From NCBI GenBank assembly GCA_023703575.1, contig CP097969.1, forward strand, positions 372,001 to 436,000: a stretch of 64,000 bases of DNA. The letters are read 5' to 3'. The position numbers and the translations under genes were made by a program. Position 1 is the stretch's first letter. The number at the start of each line of letters is the position of its first letter. The DNA comes from SAR86 cluster bacterium (GTDB lineage: Bacteria; Pseudomonadota; Gammaproteobacteria; Magnimaribacterales; Magnimaribacteraceae). The notes below the pieces were generated by a model. The model saw nothing but the letters and a program-made list of their open reading frames with translations, ran no database searches and was not told the origin of the DNA. Below are positions 46,985 to 56,159 of the stretch, piece after piece.

Positions 46985-49057
46985 ATGATTCAAATAATTA
47001 AAGCTTTTAATAAGGCATTAATACTAGCGGCTTTGGTTCTTACGGTTAATTTGCATGCTGACGAGCCGGTGGAAGAAATAGTAGTCAAAGGTAAAGTACT
47101 TTATTCAGATCAAGTTAAAGCACTTAAAACACCAACAGCTATTATAGATGTTCCCCAGAGTCTATCCATCGTTACTGATGAAGATATAAGAAAACAAGGC
47201 ATTAGGGAAATTGGAGATATTATACGCTACACGCCTGGAGTAAATACTTCTCAGGGTGAGGGACACAGAGATGCAGTCGTATTCAGGGGTGTAAGATCAA
47301 CTGCTGACTTTTACCAAGACGGTGTCAGAGATGATGTTCAATACTATCGATCTTTATATAACATAGAGCAAGTTGAGATTCTAAGGGGACCTAATGCTCT
47401 ATTATTTGGTAGGGGTGGAACAGGTGGAATTCTTAATAGGGTCACAAAGAAAGCAAAAATTGGAGAGCAGTTCGGTTCATTTGATATAGGAGCTGATGAT
47501 TTCGGTGCATTTGATTTTGCAGCTGATTACAACACTGCCACCGGAGACAACACTGCTATTCGTTTAAATATCCACAGTGACACTTTAGAAAACCATAGAG
47601 ATTTCTTTGATGGAGATCGTGTTGGATTTAATCCAACAGTAAGGATTCAAATGAGTGACAGAACTACTTTGGATCTCTCATACGAGTATGCTGATCATGA
47701 ACGTTTTATCGATAGAGGTATACCCACAGCTAATGGGCAGCCCGTTGAAGCTCTTAAGGATGTGGTATTTGGAACTTCTGATCTTAACTTGACTACGTTA
47801 GAGGCAGATATATTTAGAGGGACTTTAACTTCAGACTTAACAGACACTTCAAAAGCAATATTTACGTTAACTTCTAGTGAATTTGAAAAAATGTATAAAA
47901 ATTTATACGCATCAGGATATGATTTAACGACAAATGTCGTTACTCTTGATGGATACTATGACCCAACCGAGCGTGAAAATCTCATTTTTTCTGCCAATCT
48001 TGTAAACGAACTTCAAATAGGTGGCGCAACCCATACTCTTTTAATAGGAGCTGAAGTAATCGATACAGATAACAAAAACGTGAGATTCGACACATATTGG
48101 TCAACTACAGGAAAAGATAAAGAATCTTTTAACGTAAGTAGACCTTTGAATATAGCTACTAATTCAGCGGGCGTTGCCACTATGGTGGATTACACTACAA
48201 AACTTAAGAGCAGTACAACTTCAGATATTGAAGTAACTTCTTTTTATATACAGGATCAAATAGATCTTTCAGATAACTTAGTAATTCTCCTTGGAGGCCG
48301 GCTAGATCAATTTGACATTACCGTTGATGATGTCAAGGCTGGTTCGTCACAGTCAAGAGATGATGATGAGTTTTCCCCAAGGGCTGGAATAATATTTAAA
48401 CCTCAAGAAAATATCTCACTCTATCTAAGTTATAGTGAAAGCTTTTTGCCAAGATCTGGTGAACAATATAAGAAACTTACAGCAAGTTCAGCAGCTCTTG
48501 ATCCGGATGTATACGAAAGCTCAGAAATTGGAATTAATTGGGATATTACCCCTGATTTGAGTCTTAGAGCTAGTTACTTTGATAGTGAACAAACAATCGC
48601 TACAAGAGATGAATCAGGCGAAGGTGCTGAGATAGTTGGACTTCAAGTAGATGGAATTGAGCTTGAAGTCAAGGGACAAGTAAGCGACCAACTATACATT
48701 TCATTTGGTTACAGTGACATGGATGGAGAAACATCTTCTGGAGGAGAGCCTAGAGAAATCCCTGAGAATACCATGTCTCTTTGGACCACTTATCAAGTCA
48801 ACGACAAGTTTGGTTATGGTTTAGGTGTCACTAGACAGGGTGAATCAAATATAAGCAATAACAAACCTGGTTTAATCCTACCTGATTATACAAGGGTTGA
48901 TTTTGCTGCGTTCTATGATGTTTCCGAAGATCTGACTATCAGATTGAATGTTGAAAACATTACAGATGAAGTTTACTTCCCGCACTCACACAGTACTCAC
49001 CAAGCATCGGTGGGTGAAGAAGTGAATGCTAGGTTGTCAATAACGAGAAGGTTCTAA
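46985..49057 (+). CDS. TonB-dependent siderophore receptor
   Basis: A complete 690-residue outer-membrane receptor. A signal peptide (about residues 1-25, ending L-H-A) is followed by a TonB box (E-E-I-V-V-K-G), a plug domain with Q-S-L-S-I-V-T-D-E and R-G-P-N-A-L-L-F-G-R-G, and a 22-strand barrel ending in ...S-I-T-R-R-F. Sequence style is that of ferric catecholate/hydroxamate receptors (Fiu, FhuE, FcuA group); the ligand is unknown. A GGGAG ribosome-binding site lies 8 bases upstream. Regulation by Fur is supported by the promoter at 46867-46896. No siderophore synthesis genes are present, so it may import siderophores made by others. Confidence 0.92.
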   Translation: MIQIIKAFNKALILAALVLTVNLHADEPVEEIVVKGKVLYSDQVKALKTPTAIIDVPQSLSIVTDEDIRKQGIREIGDIIRYTPGVNTSQGEGHRDAVVFRGVRSTADFYQDGVRDDVQYYRSLYNIEQVEILRGPNALLFGRGGTGGILNRVTKKAKIGEQFGSFDIGADDFGAFDFAADYNTATGDNTAIRLNIHSDTLENHRDFFDGDRVGFNPTVRIQMSDRTTLDLSYEYADHERFIDRGIPTANGQPVEALKDVVFGTSDLNLTTLEADIFRGTLTSDLTDTSKAIFTLTSSEFEKMYKNLYASGYDLTTNVVTLDGYYDPTERENLIFSANLVNELQIGGATHTLLIGAEVIDTDNKNVRFDTYWSTTGKDKESFNVSRPLNIATNSAGVATMVDYTTKLKSSTTSDIEVTSFYIQDQIDLSDNLVILLGGRLDQFDITVDDVKAGSSQSRDDDEFSPRAGIIFKPQENISLYLSYSESFLPRSGEQYKKLTASSAALDPDVYESSEIGINWDITPDLSLRASYFDSEQTIATRDESGEGAEIVGLQVDGIELEVKGQVSDQLYISFGYSDMDGETSSGGEPREIPENTMSLWTTYQVNDKFGYGLGVTRQGESNISNNKPGLILPDYTRVDFAAFYDVSEDLTIRLNVENITDEVYFPHSHSTHQASVGEEVNARLSITRRF

Positions 49058-49241
49058 TCAACCAAGGTTGATATAGTGCAGCATGTAATAACTAATATAG
49101 TTAACTTATGAAGATTAGTTATTACAACCGCGCCCTAGAACGAGTCCCAAGCGCAGTGGACTCGTTCTAACCCTAGTCGGAATCTGTTACAGACTGAAAA
49201 TATTAACAGATTAATCATACCCCTCCCCAAAGGATGATTAA
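49058..49241. repeat. Cluster of five successive inverted repeats (possible structured RNA)
   Basis: Nearly the whole gap between the receptor and hemH consists of palindromes: TCAACC-2-GGTTGA (49058-49071); a perfect 12-bp stem 49085-49096/49114-49125; a perfect 12-bp stem 49136-49147/49158-49169; a 9-bp stem 49181-49189/49204-49212; and an 8-bp stem 49211-49218/49234-49241. A terminator hairpin follows. Bases 49126-49180 are clearly more GC-rich than the surroundings. No ORF of note is seen. It may be a small RNA gene, a structured 3' UTR or an element remnant; strand is unknown. Confidence 0.7.
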
Positions 49242-49242
49242 G

Positions 49243-49272
49243 AAAGGGATCCAGGCCCTCTGGATCCCTTTT
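49243..49272. terminator. Bidirectional terminator hairpin between siderophore receptor and hemH
   Basis: A perfect 12-bp stem, aaagggatccag / ctggatcccttt, with a 5-base loop and short T-runs on both sides. The hemH stop codon lies at its edge (49271-49273). It can end both convergent transcripts, and any RNA made from the hairpin cluster before it. Confidence 0.8.
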
Positions 49273-50269
49273 ACCTTTTTGAGGCATTGACGAGGAAATC
49301 TACCCAAGATTCCTCTGTATTTAAGCAAGGTATGTAATTAAAAGATTCGCCACCAGCATCCAAAAAAGTCTCTCTGCCACTAATATTCATTTCTTCAAGT
49401 GTCTCAAGATTGTCTATTACGAATGCAGGACAAACAACATCTAGTTTTTTTATTCCTTGATTGACTAAATTAACTAGTTCTTTATCTGTAAACGGCTCTA
49501 TCCAACCAGGACCTATACGAGACTGGAAAGAAACTCCCCACTCATGATCTTTTAAATTTAATTCGTTTACACACAACTTAGATGTTTCTAAAACTTGAGC
49601 TTTGTAACAGAAAGGTGTTGCGTCTGATTGCACATCACAACAGCTTTCAACCTTAAGACAGTGTTTTTTTGTTGGATCCGTTTTCAATAGATGGCGATTT
49701 GGAATTCCGTGATAGCTGAATAATAGAAAGTCGCTATCTTCTTGTCTGTTACTAGCTATCACAGCACTTAAACTCTTTATGTATTCTTCTTTATTGTAGA
49801 AAGTACCAATAAATTTTAAATTGAGACCTAAATTCAATTCACTTGCAATCCTTTTCACTTCATTTTCTGTAGTCAACGTAGTCGACATAGCATAATGAGG
49901 GTAGAGAGGAACAACAAAAATATCAGAGCAACCTTTATTTTTCAGCTTAAGCAAACCCTCTTCAATACTTGGATATTGGTATCTCATAGAGACTTCAACA
50001 GGAACTCCTGCCTTAGAGCTTATTTTTTCTCCTAAGTGTAAAGTGCTATTTATAAGAGGGGAGCCTTGATCTGTCCATATCTCTGAATAAGCTTCTCGAG
50101 TCTTTTTATACCTGGAAGGAACAATTATCCAATTCACAAGAATTTGCTGTAAAAATTTCGGGTAATCGATGACAAGATCATCTGATAAAAACTCTTTTAA
50201 ATAATCTTTGATTGATTTAAATTCTAAGTCCTTAGGAGAGCCCAAATTTATTAAAAGAATGCCTTTCAT
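49271..50269 (-). CDS. hemH: Ferrochelatase
   Basis: It inserts Fe2+ into protoporphyrin IX, the last step of haem synthesis. It has 332 residues, with N-terminal L-L-I-N-L-G-S-P, the catalytic His region F-S-Y-H-G-I-P and the Glu region F-Q-S-R-I-G-P-G-W-I-E-P. Between them a cysteine-rich stretch (H-C-L-K-V-E-S-C-C...F-C-Y) may bind an Fe-S cluster; this is a guess from the cysteine spacing. Its neighbour is the Fur-type siderophore receptor, so iron uptake and haem synthesis adjoin here. Confidence 0.95.
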   Translation of the reverse strand: MKGILLINLGSPKDLEFKSIKDYLKEFLSDDLVIDYPKFLQQILVNWIIVPSRYKKTREAYSEIWTDQGSPLINSTLHLGEKISSKAGVPVEVSMRYQYPSIEEGLLKLKNKGCSDIFVVPLYPHYAMSTTLTTENEVKRIASELNLGLNLKFIGTFYNKEEYIKSLSAVIASNRQEDSDFLLFSYHGIPNRHLLKTDPTKKHCLKVESCCDVQSDATPFCYKAQVLETSKLCVNELNLKDHEWGVSFQSRIGPGWIEPFTDKELVNLVNQGIKKLDVVCPAFVIDNLETLEEMNISGRETFLDAGGESFNYIPCLNTEESWVDFLVNASKR

Positions 50270-50333
50270 AGAGGCAATTATAGATTAAGTTTAAATGAAG
50301 ATAATCTAATTTATACATTGCAAGTATAGTAAA

Positions 50334-50909
50334 ATGAGCAAATCTAAAATAATGTCAATTTTAAAAGATATACAGACACGAAACTCAATCCCATTTCTTG
50401 AAGAGCCTGCACCTTCAGAAGAAGAGATGATTGAAGTATATAAAGCTGCATTACGTGCTCCTGATCATGCTTGGCTTAGACCTTGGCGATATCTGGAAGT
50501 AAGAGGAGAAGGAAGACATAAACTCTCTAAGGCTTTTTTGGATGCAGCAATGAAGGATGATGATTCCTTAACTGATGAGCTAAAGCAAAAGTTAGAAAAT
50601 GCTCCTTTCAGAGCCCCTATGATAATAGTTCTTGTTGCAGATGTTAAAGAACATCCTAAAGTGCCAAAAGTAGAACAATTGCTATCTTTAGGTGCTTCTG
50701 CTCAAAACATACTCCTTGCAATTGATTCATTGGGTTATGGAGCAGTCTGGAGAACAGGAAAAATGGCCTTTAACCCATATGTAGTTGAGGCTTTAAAGTT
50801 ACCAGAAAACTCAGAGATAATAGGTTACCTTTACGTTGGAACACCCACTAGACAAGGTAAATCTATTCCAGAGCTAAATATCGACGATTTTTTGACAAAA
50901 ATAATATAA
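50334..50909 (+). CDS. Nitroreductase family protein (YdjA-like)
   Basis: A 191-residue FMN-dependent nitroreductase-fold protein. The N-terminal R-N-S-I-P-F-L and A-A-L-R-A-P-D-H-A-W-L-R-P-W-R and the central S-L-G-A-S-A-Q-N-I-L-L-A segment are characteristic of the YdjA subgroup, the smallest nitroreductases. The physiological substrate is unknown. It stands alone between hemH (divergent) and a TonB receptor gene. Confidence 0.88.
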   Translation: MSKSKIMSILKDIQTRNSIPFLEEPAPSEEEMIEVYKAALRAPDHAWLRPWRYLEVRGEGRHKLSKAFLDAAMKDDDSLTDELKQKLENAPFRAPMIIVLVADVKEHPKVPKVEQLLSLGASAQNILLAIDSLGYGAVWRTGKMAFNPYVVEALKLPENSEIIGYLYVGTPTRQGKSIPELNIDDFLTKII

Positions 50910-51000
50910 GTCTCGTCACCCAAAAGCTGTCTAAATGTTACATAAGATAGTAAAGTGGTTTCTTACATAGATTAAATTTCACTAAAAAACAGGGGAGAAA

Positions 51001-52881
51001 ATGAAAACAAGGAATTTTTTATTATGCCTTTCGCTTATAACTATTCCTTCAACGAGCATATTTGCTGAAGAAGAAGTATCTGTATTCGATGAAGTAGTTG
51101 TTACGGCGCGAAAGAGGGCCGAGTATTCACAAAGCGTTCCAATACCTATAAGTGCTTTGAATGAAGAGCAGCTAGAGATCAGGAACATTGTAGAGTTAAC
51201 AGATATTGAAAAGTTAGCACCTAACTTAAGTATTCAAGCATCTTCTGTTAACAGTGGTGTTCTAGAGGTATACATGAGGGGAATTGGCCAGGCGAACTGG
51301 GCTATACCTCATGATCCGAAAATTGGACTTTATACAGATGGCGTATATGCAGCTAGACCTCAAGGAGGGCTAGTTGACTTGTATGATCTTCAACGAGTAG
51401 AAGTCTTAAGAGGACCTCAAGGAACACTATTTGGCAAAAATACGACAGCAGGATTGATAAACATTATCACTAATCAACCCACTCAAGAGACTGAAGGTAA
51501 AATCAGACTAGGTGCAGGATCAGATAGTCATCAATTGATTGAAGGTATGTTCAATACACCTCTAAGTGATTCATTAGCGTTTAGATTTTCATTTTTAACC
51601 AAGGAAACGGATGGTTTTATCATCAATTCTATAACTGGAAATGATAGAGGAAACGAAGATACAACATCTTTCAGGGCACAACTCAAATATGATACGGATG
51701 CTTACTCGGCAAACTTAGCATTTAGTAGATTTGACCAAGATGAAAGGGCTGCTTTAGGTTCATGTAGATTCACAGGTCCAGAGAATGGCGCTCTTTCTGG
51801 AGGATTGGGAGCTGTAGCAAATATCTTTGGGATATATGATGCATTAAAAGAAAATTGTAGGTCTACAACAAAAGATGTTTCTCTGGATACTTCTCCTAAT
51901 GAGAACAATACGGCTGAAAAAGATTCTATTACCCTAACTCAAATCTTTGAAACGGAAGTTGGAACTATTGAGTCTATCAGTAATTACTCAGAGTTAGATG
52001 CATTTAACGGAACTTGGGGATGGGTAATGGGAAATGGACCTGGAGTCAACTTTTTAGAGATTCACGATGACACAATGACTCATGAACAATGGTCACAAGA
52101 ACTGAGACTTTCGGGGTCCACAGAAAATATGGATTGGGTTATTGGTCTTTATGCTTTTGAAGAGGATGGTGAAGCAACCATTGATGTTCCTCTATTTAGA
52201 GGTGTAAACCCCTCACCTTTGCTCCCTCCTGCGCTTGCAGCAGTAGCATTACAAACTAAGTTACTTGGAAGTGAGACTCAAGGAAGTATCACTAATATGC
52301 AAAATCAGGCTGTATTTTTCGAGGGTACTTACGGTTTGAGCGATAAATTAGATCTGACTATAGGTGCAAGATATACAGAAGATGAAAGAGAATATACTAG
52401 AAGCTCCAAACTCTATGAGGATGCTGCTGCTATTGGAATGCCCGGAACTTTTAATCTGTTTTATGCTTGTCCAACTATGGTTACAAATGCCTTTGGCTTT
52501 GCCACATCAGACAGATGTACAAGAACGGTTGAGTACAGCGAGACAACTCCACGAGCTATCCTCAGTTATCAGCAAACCGATGATGTACTTTTCTATGCTA
52601 GTTACAGTAAAGGATATTCAAGTGGTGGCTTTAATGGTGACGTTGCTATGAGACGTTTCTTACCTGAAACATCTGACAACTATGAATTTGGAATGAAGGG
52701 AGAATTCTTTGACAACAGGTTAAGAGTGAACGCTACTGCCTTTAGTACAACTTACGAAAATCAACAGGTTACAGTTGGAAGAATTGTAAATGGTACTCCA
52801 ATTGCTGATTTGGTTAACGCACAGGAAGCAACTTTAGAGGGCATGGAATTTGAAATTCTTGCTCAGTTATCTGATTCCTAA
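51001..52881 (+). CDS. TonB-dependent receptor lacking its C-terminal strands
   Basis: A 626-residue protein with signal peptide (1-22), TonB box (D-E-V-V-V-T-A-R-K-R), plug domain (R-G-P-Q-G-T-L-F-G-K-N-T-T-A-G) and much of a barrel (Y-A-S-Y-S-K-G-Y-S-S-G-G-F-N-G). It is of the Sphingomonas-type family usually about 750 residues long. The sequence stops after L-E-G-M-E-F-E-I-L-A-Q-L-S-D-S without the last ~5-6 strands and without the terminal aromatic residue needed for outer-membrane assembly. The next gene starts 5 bases later, with no further receptor sequence in other frames that I can see. It is likely non-functional or a deletion or assembly product. Confidence 0.8.
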   Translation: MKTRNFLLCLSLITIPSTSIFAEEEVSVFDEVVVTARKRAEYSQSVPIPISALNEEQLEIRNIVELTDIEKLAPNLSIQASSVNSGVLEVYMRGIGQANWAIPHDPKIGLYTDGVYAARPQGGLVDLYDLQRVEVLRGPQGTLFGKNTTAGLINIITNQPTQETEGKIRLGAGSDSHQLIEGMFNTPLSDSLAFRFSFLTKETDGFIINSITGNDRGNEDTTSFRAQLKYDTDAYSANLAFSRFDQDERAALGSCRFTGPENGALSGGLGAVANIFGIYDALKENCRSTTKDVSLDTSPNENNTAEKDSITLTQIFETEVGTIESISNYSELDAFNGTWGWVMGNGPGVNFLEIHDDTMTHEQWSQELRLSGSTENMDWVIGLYAFEEDGEATIDVPLFRGVNPSPLLPPALAAVALQTKLLGSETQGSITNMQNQAVFFEGTYGLSDKLDLTIGARYTEDEREYTRSSKLYEDAAAIGMPGTFNLFYACPTMVTNAFGFATSDRCTRTVEYSETTPRAILSYQQTDDVLFYASYSKGYSSGGFNGDVAMRRFLPETSDNYEFGMKGEFFDNRLRVNATAFSTTYENQQVTVGRIVNGTPIADLVNAQEATLEGMEFEILAQLSDS

Positions 52882-52886
52882 TCTAT

Positions 52887-53768
52887 ATGTCTGAAGGAAT
52901 AGCCGAAGTAAACAACATCAATATTTGGTGGGAAGACTTCGGCAATCCCTCTAACCCTTCCGTCCTTTTGATTATGGGTGCGAATGCAAATGCACTTTTA
53001 TGGAGAGAGGATTTCATAAATCCAATTGTAAAATCAGGTTTTCACGTTGTTAGATTTGATAATCGAGATGTTGGTAAAAGCACTTGGGTTACCACTGAGC
53101 CAACCTTTAATATTGACGCTGGATCAGTTGTAGCCTCTGAAGTCTCTTATACCCTAGAGGATATGGCATCCGATGCAGTGGCACTTATGGATCATTTAAA
53201 TATACAAAAAGCTCATATCATAGGTGCATCTATGGGGGGCATGATTACCCAAGTAATTGGTTTAGATTACCCGGATCGGGTTTCATCATTAACTCCTATA
53301 ATGTCATCTCCAGGTATCGGACTAGAAGATTCAAATCTGCAAGGTCCCACACAAGAGATGATGGAGGCTATTATTGAATCCATGAAATTAAATATGGAAG
53401 GTGAGTATGAGGATGCTCTAGTAGTAAATTATAGAGTTTTAAGTGGTTCTAGATTTCCATTTAATGAAGAAAAATTTAGAGAACAAGCCAAGGATGTTAT
53501 TGCTCATGGGCACAATCCTTTTCCAGGACATGGAGCAGCTGTAGGTCAAAGCCCTCATCGAGGAGTGAGATTATCTGAGATAGATATCCCTACATTAGTA
53601 ATTCATGGAACAGAAGATGCAATACTTCCTTATGACCATGGACAGGCTCTAGCAGAAGGCATAAAAAATGCGGAATTGATGACTTTGGAAGGGGTGGGGC
53701 ATGAAATACCTGAGGAACTTACAGAAGAAATCACGCAAAAGATTATTGGTCATATTAAAGGCGCATAA
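52887..53768 (+). CDS. Alpha/beta hydrolase (RdmC-like esterase group)
   Basis: A 293-residue protein. The nucleophile elbow is G-A-S-M-G-G-M, the acid is in H-G-T-E-D-A-I-L-P and the His is in G-V-G-H-E-I-P. The oxyanion-hole region reads L-I-M-G-A-N-A-N-A-L-L-W. Homologues are often annotated as aclacinomycin methylesterase-like, with no assured substrate. The protein looks complete although it starts only 5 bases after the truncated receptor gene, and no ribosome-binding site is evident. Confidence 0.88.
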   Translation: MSEGIAEVNNINIWWEDFGNPSNPSVLLIMGANANALLWREDFINPIVKSGFHVVRFDNRDVGKSTWVTTEPTFNIDAGSVVASEVSYTLEDMASDAVALMDHLNIQKAHIIGASMGGMITQVIGLDYPDRVSSLTPIMSSPGIGLEDSNLQGPTQEMMEAIIESMKLNMEGEYEDALVVNYRVLSGSRFPFNEEKFREQAKDVIAHGHNPFPGHGAAVGQSPHRGVRLSEIDIPTLVIHGTEDAILPYDHGQALAEGIKNAELMTLEGVGHEIPEELTEEITQKIIGHIKGA

Positions 53769-53773
53769 AAGAA

Positions 53774-53801
53774 TTTACTTTTAAGATTTACTCTATATAA
53801 T
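53774..53801 (+). promoter_or_regulatory. Probable sigma70 promoter of the alternative oxidase gene
   Basis: TTTACT (53774-53779), a 16-base spacer and TATAAT (53796-53801), located 51 bases before the start codon. The -35 is imperfect. Confidence 0.4.
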
Positions 53802-53852
53802 CACAGCTTATACCAACATATAATTCTTAATAATATCAAAACTCTCATAACC

Positions 53853-54440
53853 ATGCTTCCGGTTTTAATATCGGACAAATTTGCTCACTCTATGACTCGC
53901 TTCTTTAGATTCATAGCAGACACCTTTTTTGTTGATAGATACGGGCATAGGGCTGTTGTCTTGGAGACAGTTGCAGGAGTGCCTGGAATGGTAGCTGGGG
54001 TACTAATGCATTTTAAGAGCCTCAGATCTATGAAAGTGGGTTACGGTGAATCTATCAGAGAGATGTTGGCGGAAGCTGAAAATGAAAGAATGCATCTGAT
54101 GTTCTTTATTGAAATAGCGAAACCTAATTTTTTTGAGAGACTCCTTGTCTTATTAGCGCAAATGATATTCGGGTTTTTTTACTTAATAATGTATTTATTT
54201 TTCACCAGGACAGCCCATAGAATGATCGGCTATTTCGAAGATGAGGCTGTAAAGAGTTACACAGAGTATTTACAAAAGGTTGAAGATGGTGAAATTGAAA
54301 ATTTCCAAGCTCCTTTGCTTGCCATTCAATATTACGGATTAGATCGTAATGCTAAACTTTCTGATCTAATAATAGCCGTAAGAAATGATGAACAAAAACA
54401 TAGCAAAGTAAATCATTCTTACGCAGATAACTATTCTTAA
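53853..54440 (+). CDS. aox: Alternative oxidase (cyanide-insensitive ubiquinol oxidase)
   Basis: A 195-residue di-iron ubiquinol oxidase that passes electrons from ubiquinol to oxygen without pumping protons. All family motifs are visible: V-L-E-T-V-A-G-V-P-G-M-V (Glu38), E-A-E-N-E-R-M-H (Glu78, His81), Y-F-E-D-E-A-V and V-R-N-D-E-Q-K-H (Glu180, His183). The two hydrophobic helices (about residues 39-55 and 97-117) fit an interfacial membrane protein. It is slightly shorter at the N-terminus than other bacterial AOX proteins. It is a single-gene unit with its own promoter-like sequence; no NO-responsive regulator gene is adjacent. Confidence 0.93.
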   Translation: MLPVLISDKFAHSMTRFFRFIADTFFVDRYGHRAVVLETVAGVPGMVAGVLMHFKSLRSMKVGYGESIREMLAEAENERMHLMFFIEIAKPNFFERLLVLLAQMIFGFFYLIMYLFFTRTAHRMIGYFEDEAVKSYTEYLQKVEDGEIENFQAPLLAIQYYGLDRNAKLSDLIIAVRNDEQKHSKVNHSYADNYS

Positions 54441-54511
54441 ATCTTTCCATTTTTATTACTTGTTTTTAGCTTAGAATTGCCTATTCTAAAATTTTAATTT
54501 AGGGGAATTTA

Positions 54512-56131
54512 ATGGAAAGAAATTTTGACTACATCGTCATTGGTGCTGGGAGTGCAGGTTGTGTAATGGCTAATAGACTCTCTGAGAATGGAAAAGATTC
54601 TGTTCTTAGTATTGAAGCGGGTGGCAAAGATAGAAACTTCTTTATTCATATGCCCTCAGGCTATTCACAAATAGTACCTAAAAAAAGTAACTTAAATTAT
54701 GGTTATGAGACTCAGCCTGAAACAACTACTAATAATAGAAAACTTTACTGGCCAAGAGGTAAGGTTTGGGGTGGTTCATCTTCGATAAATGCAATGGTCT
54801 ATATCCGTGGTCACTCTTATGACTATGATCTATGGAGGCAGCTTGGTAATACAGGATGGTCATATGATGATGTTCTGCCGTATTTTAAAAAAGCTGAAAA
54901 TTTTCAAGGTGATGGAGATGATGAGTTTCATGGATTTGATGGGCCATTGAATGTAAAAAAATCTTCCCGAACAGATGATCTTTTAATGGATGTTTTTCTA
55001 GAAGCAGGCCAAGAAGCCGGTTTCCCATTAACCGATGACTTTAATGGTAAAGAACAAGAGGGATTCTCTAGATACGAACATACCATGAAAAATACAACTT
55101 TTGGACCTAGAAGATGGAGCGCTGCAAGAGCATATCTTCATCCCGCACTCAAGAGAAAAAACCTATCAACAGAGACAAATGTACAGGTTAATAGGATTCT
55201 TTTTGAAGGAAAGAAAGCCATCGGTGTCGAGTATCTAAAAGATGGAGAGACATTCATCTGTAAATCAAATAAGGAAATCATTTTGTCTGCTGGGGCTATT
55301 AATTCTCCTCAGATACTAATGAATAGTGGAATAGGGGACCCTGAAGAATTAAAAAAACATAATATAAATATCGTTCATGAGTTAAAAGGAGTTGGAAAAA
55401 ATCTTCAGGATCATTATGGAGTACTAAATTCCTTTTATGCAACTCAGCCAGTAACACTTCATAGATCAGCCGGTTTATTAAATACAGGGTTATCTGGAGT
55501 GAAATACCTTTTGTTTGGTACTGGAGATGCTGCATACCCCCCAACAAGTGCTGGTGCTTTCTTCAAATCTAGTCCTGATAAAGACATCCCAGACACTCAA
55601 CTTCATTTTACTTCAATTCAGACAAAGGATCTTCATGGTCGAGAAGGTGTGGATAAAGATCATGGATTCACAGCTGTAATTTATATATGTAGACCACAAA
55701 GTAGGGGGCATATAGCACTCAAAAGCTCTGACCCAAGTGATGAGCCTCTCATGTTCCCGAATTATTTATCTGAAGAACAAGATATGATAGACACCAGAAA
55801 TGCACTTAGAGAAACAAGAAGAGTTTTTTTACAAAAGGCATTTGATCCTTACAGAGGAGATCAATCTAAGCCTGGTAGTGATGTAGATGTTGACGATGAT
55901 GATCAACTCGATGAGTGGATACGAAATACAGGAGAAACCCTTTATCATCCTGTAGGCACTTGCAAAATGGGTGATGACGACATGGCGGTTGTAAATAATA
56001 ATTTACAGGTGCACGGCCTTGAAGGTTTGCGGGTTGTAGACGCTTCAATCATGCCTACCTTGATTGGAGGTAATACTAATGCACCTACAATCATGATTGC
56101 CGAGAAGGCAGCAGATTCCATTAGACAATAA
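54512..56131 (+). CDS. GMC family flavoprotein oxidoreductase (choline/alcohol dehydrogenase-like)
   Basis: A 539-residue FAD enzyme. The N-terminus has the dinucleotide-binding I-G-A-G-S-A-G-C-V; GMC signatures P-R-G-K-V-W-G-G-S-S-S-I-N-A-M-V and S-A-G-A-I-N-S-P-Q-I-L are present, and the C-terminal catalytic pair is in Y-H-P-V-G-T-C-K-M-G and G-N-T-N-A-P-T. It resembles BetA but no betB or betI is near, so the substrate is an unspecified alcohol. An AGGGG site lies just before the ATG. Confidence 0.92.
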   Translation: MERNFDYIVIGAGSAGCVMANRLSENGKDSVLSIEAGGKDRNFFIHMPSGYSQIVPKKSNLNYGYETQPETTTNNRKLYWPRGKVWGGSSSINAMVYIRGHSYDYDLWRQLGNTGWSYDDVLPYFKKAENFQGDGDDEFHGFDGPLNVKKSSRTDDLLMDVFLEAGQEAGFPLTDDFNGKEQEGFSRYEHTMKNTTFGPRRWSAARAYLHPALKRKNLSTETNVQVNRILFEGKKAIGVEYLKDGETFICKSNKEIILSAGAINSPQILMNSGIGDPEELKKHNINIVHELKGVGKNLQDHYGVLNSFYATQPVTLHRSAGLLNTGLSGVKYLLFGTGDAAYPPTSAGAFFKSSPDKDIPDTQLHFTSIQTKDLHGREGVDKDHGFTAVIYICRPQSRGHIALKSSDPSDEPLMFPNYLSEEQDMIDTRNALRETRRVFLQKAFDPYRGDQSKPGSDVDVDDDDQLDEWIRNTGETLYHPVGTCKMGDDDMAVVNNNLQVHGLEGLRVVDASIMPTLIGGNTNAPTIMIAEKAADSIRQ

Positions 56132-56159
56132 TAGACATAGCCTTAGAATAGACTGTCCC

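Noticed and set aside
2442-52881. The C-terminal receptor fragment (2442-3425) and the N-terminal receptor piece (51001-52881) as two halves of one gene split by a rearrangement
   Set aside because: They look like different receptor subfamilies, and their lengths would overlap within a normal receptor (626 plus about 328 residues exceeds about 750).
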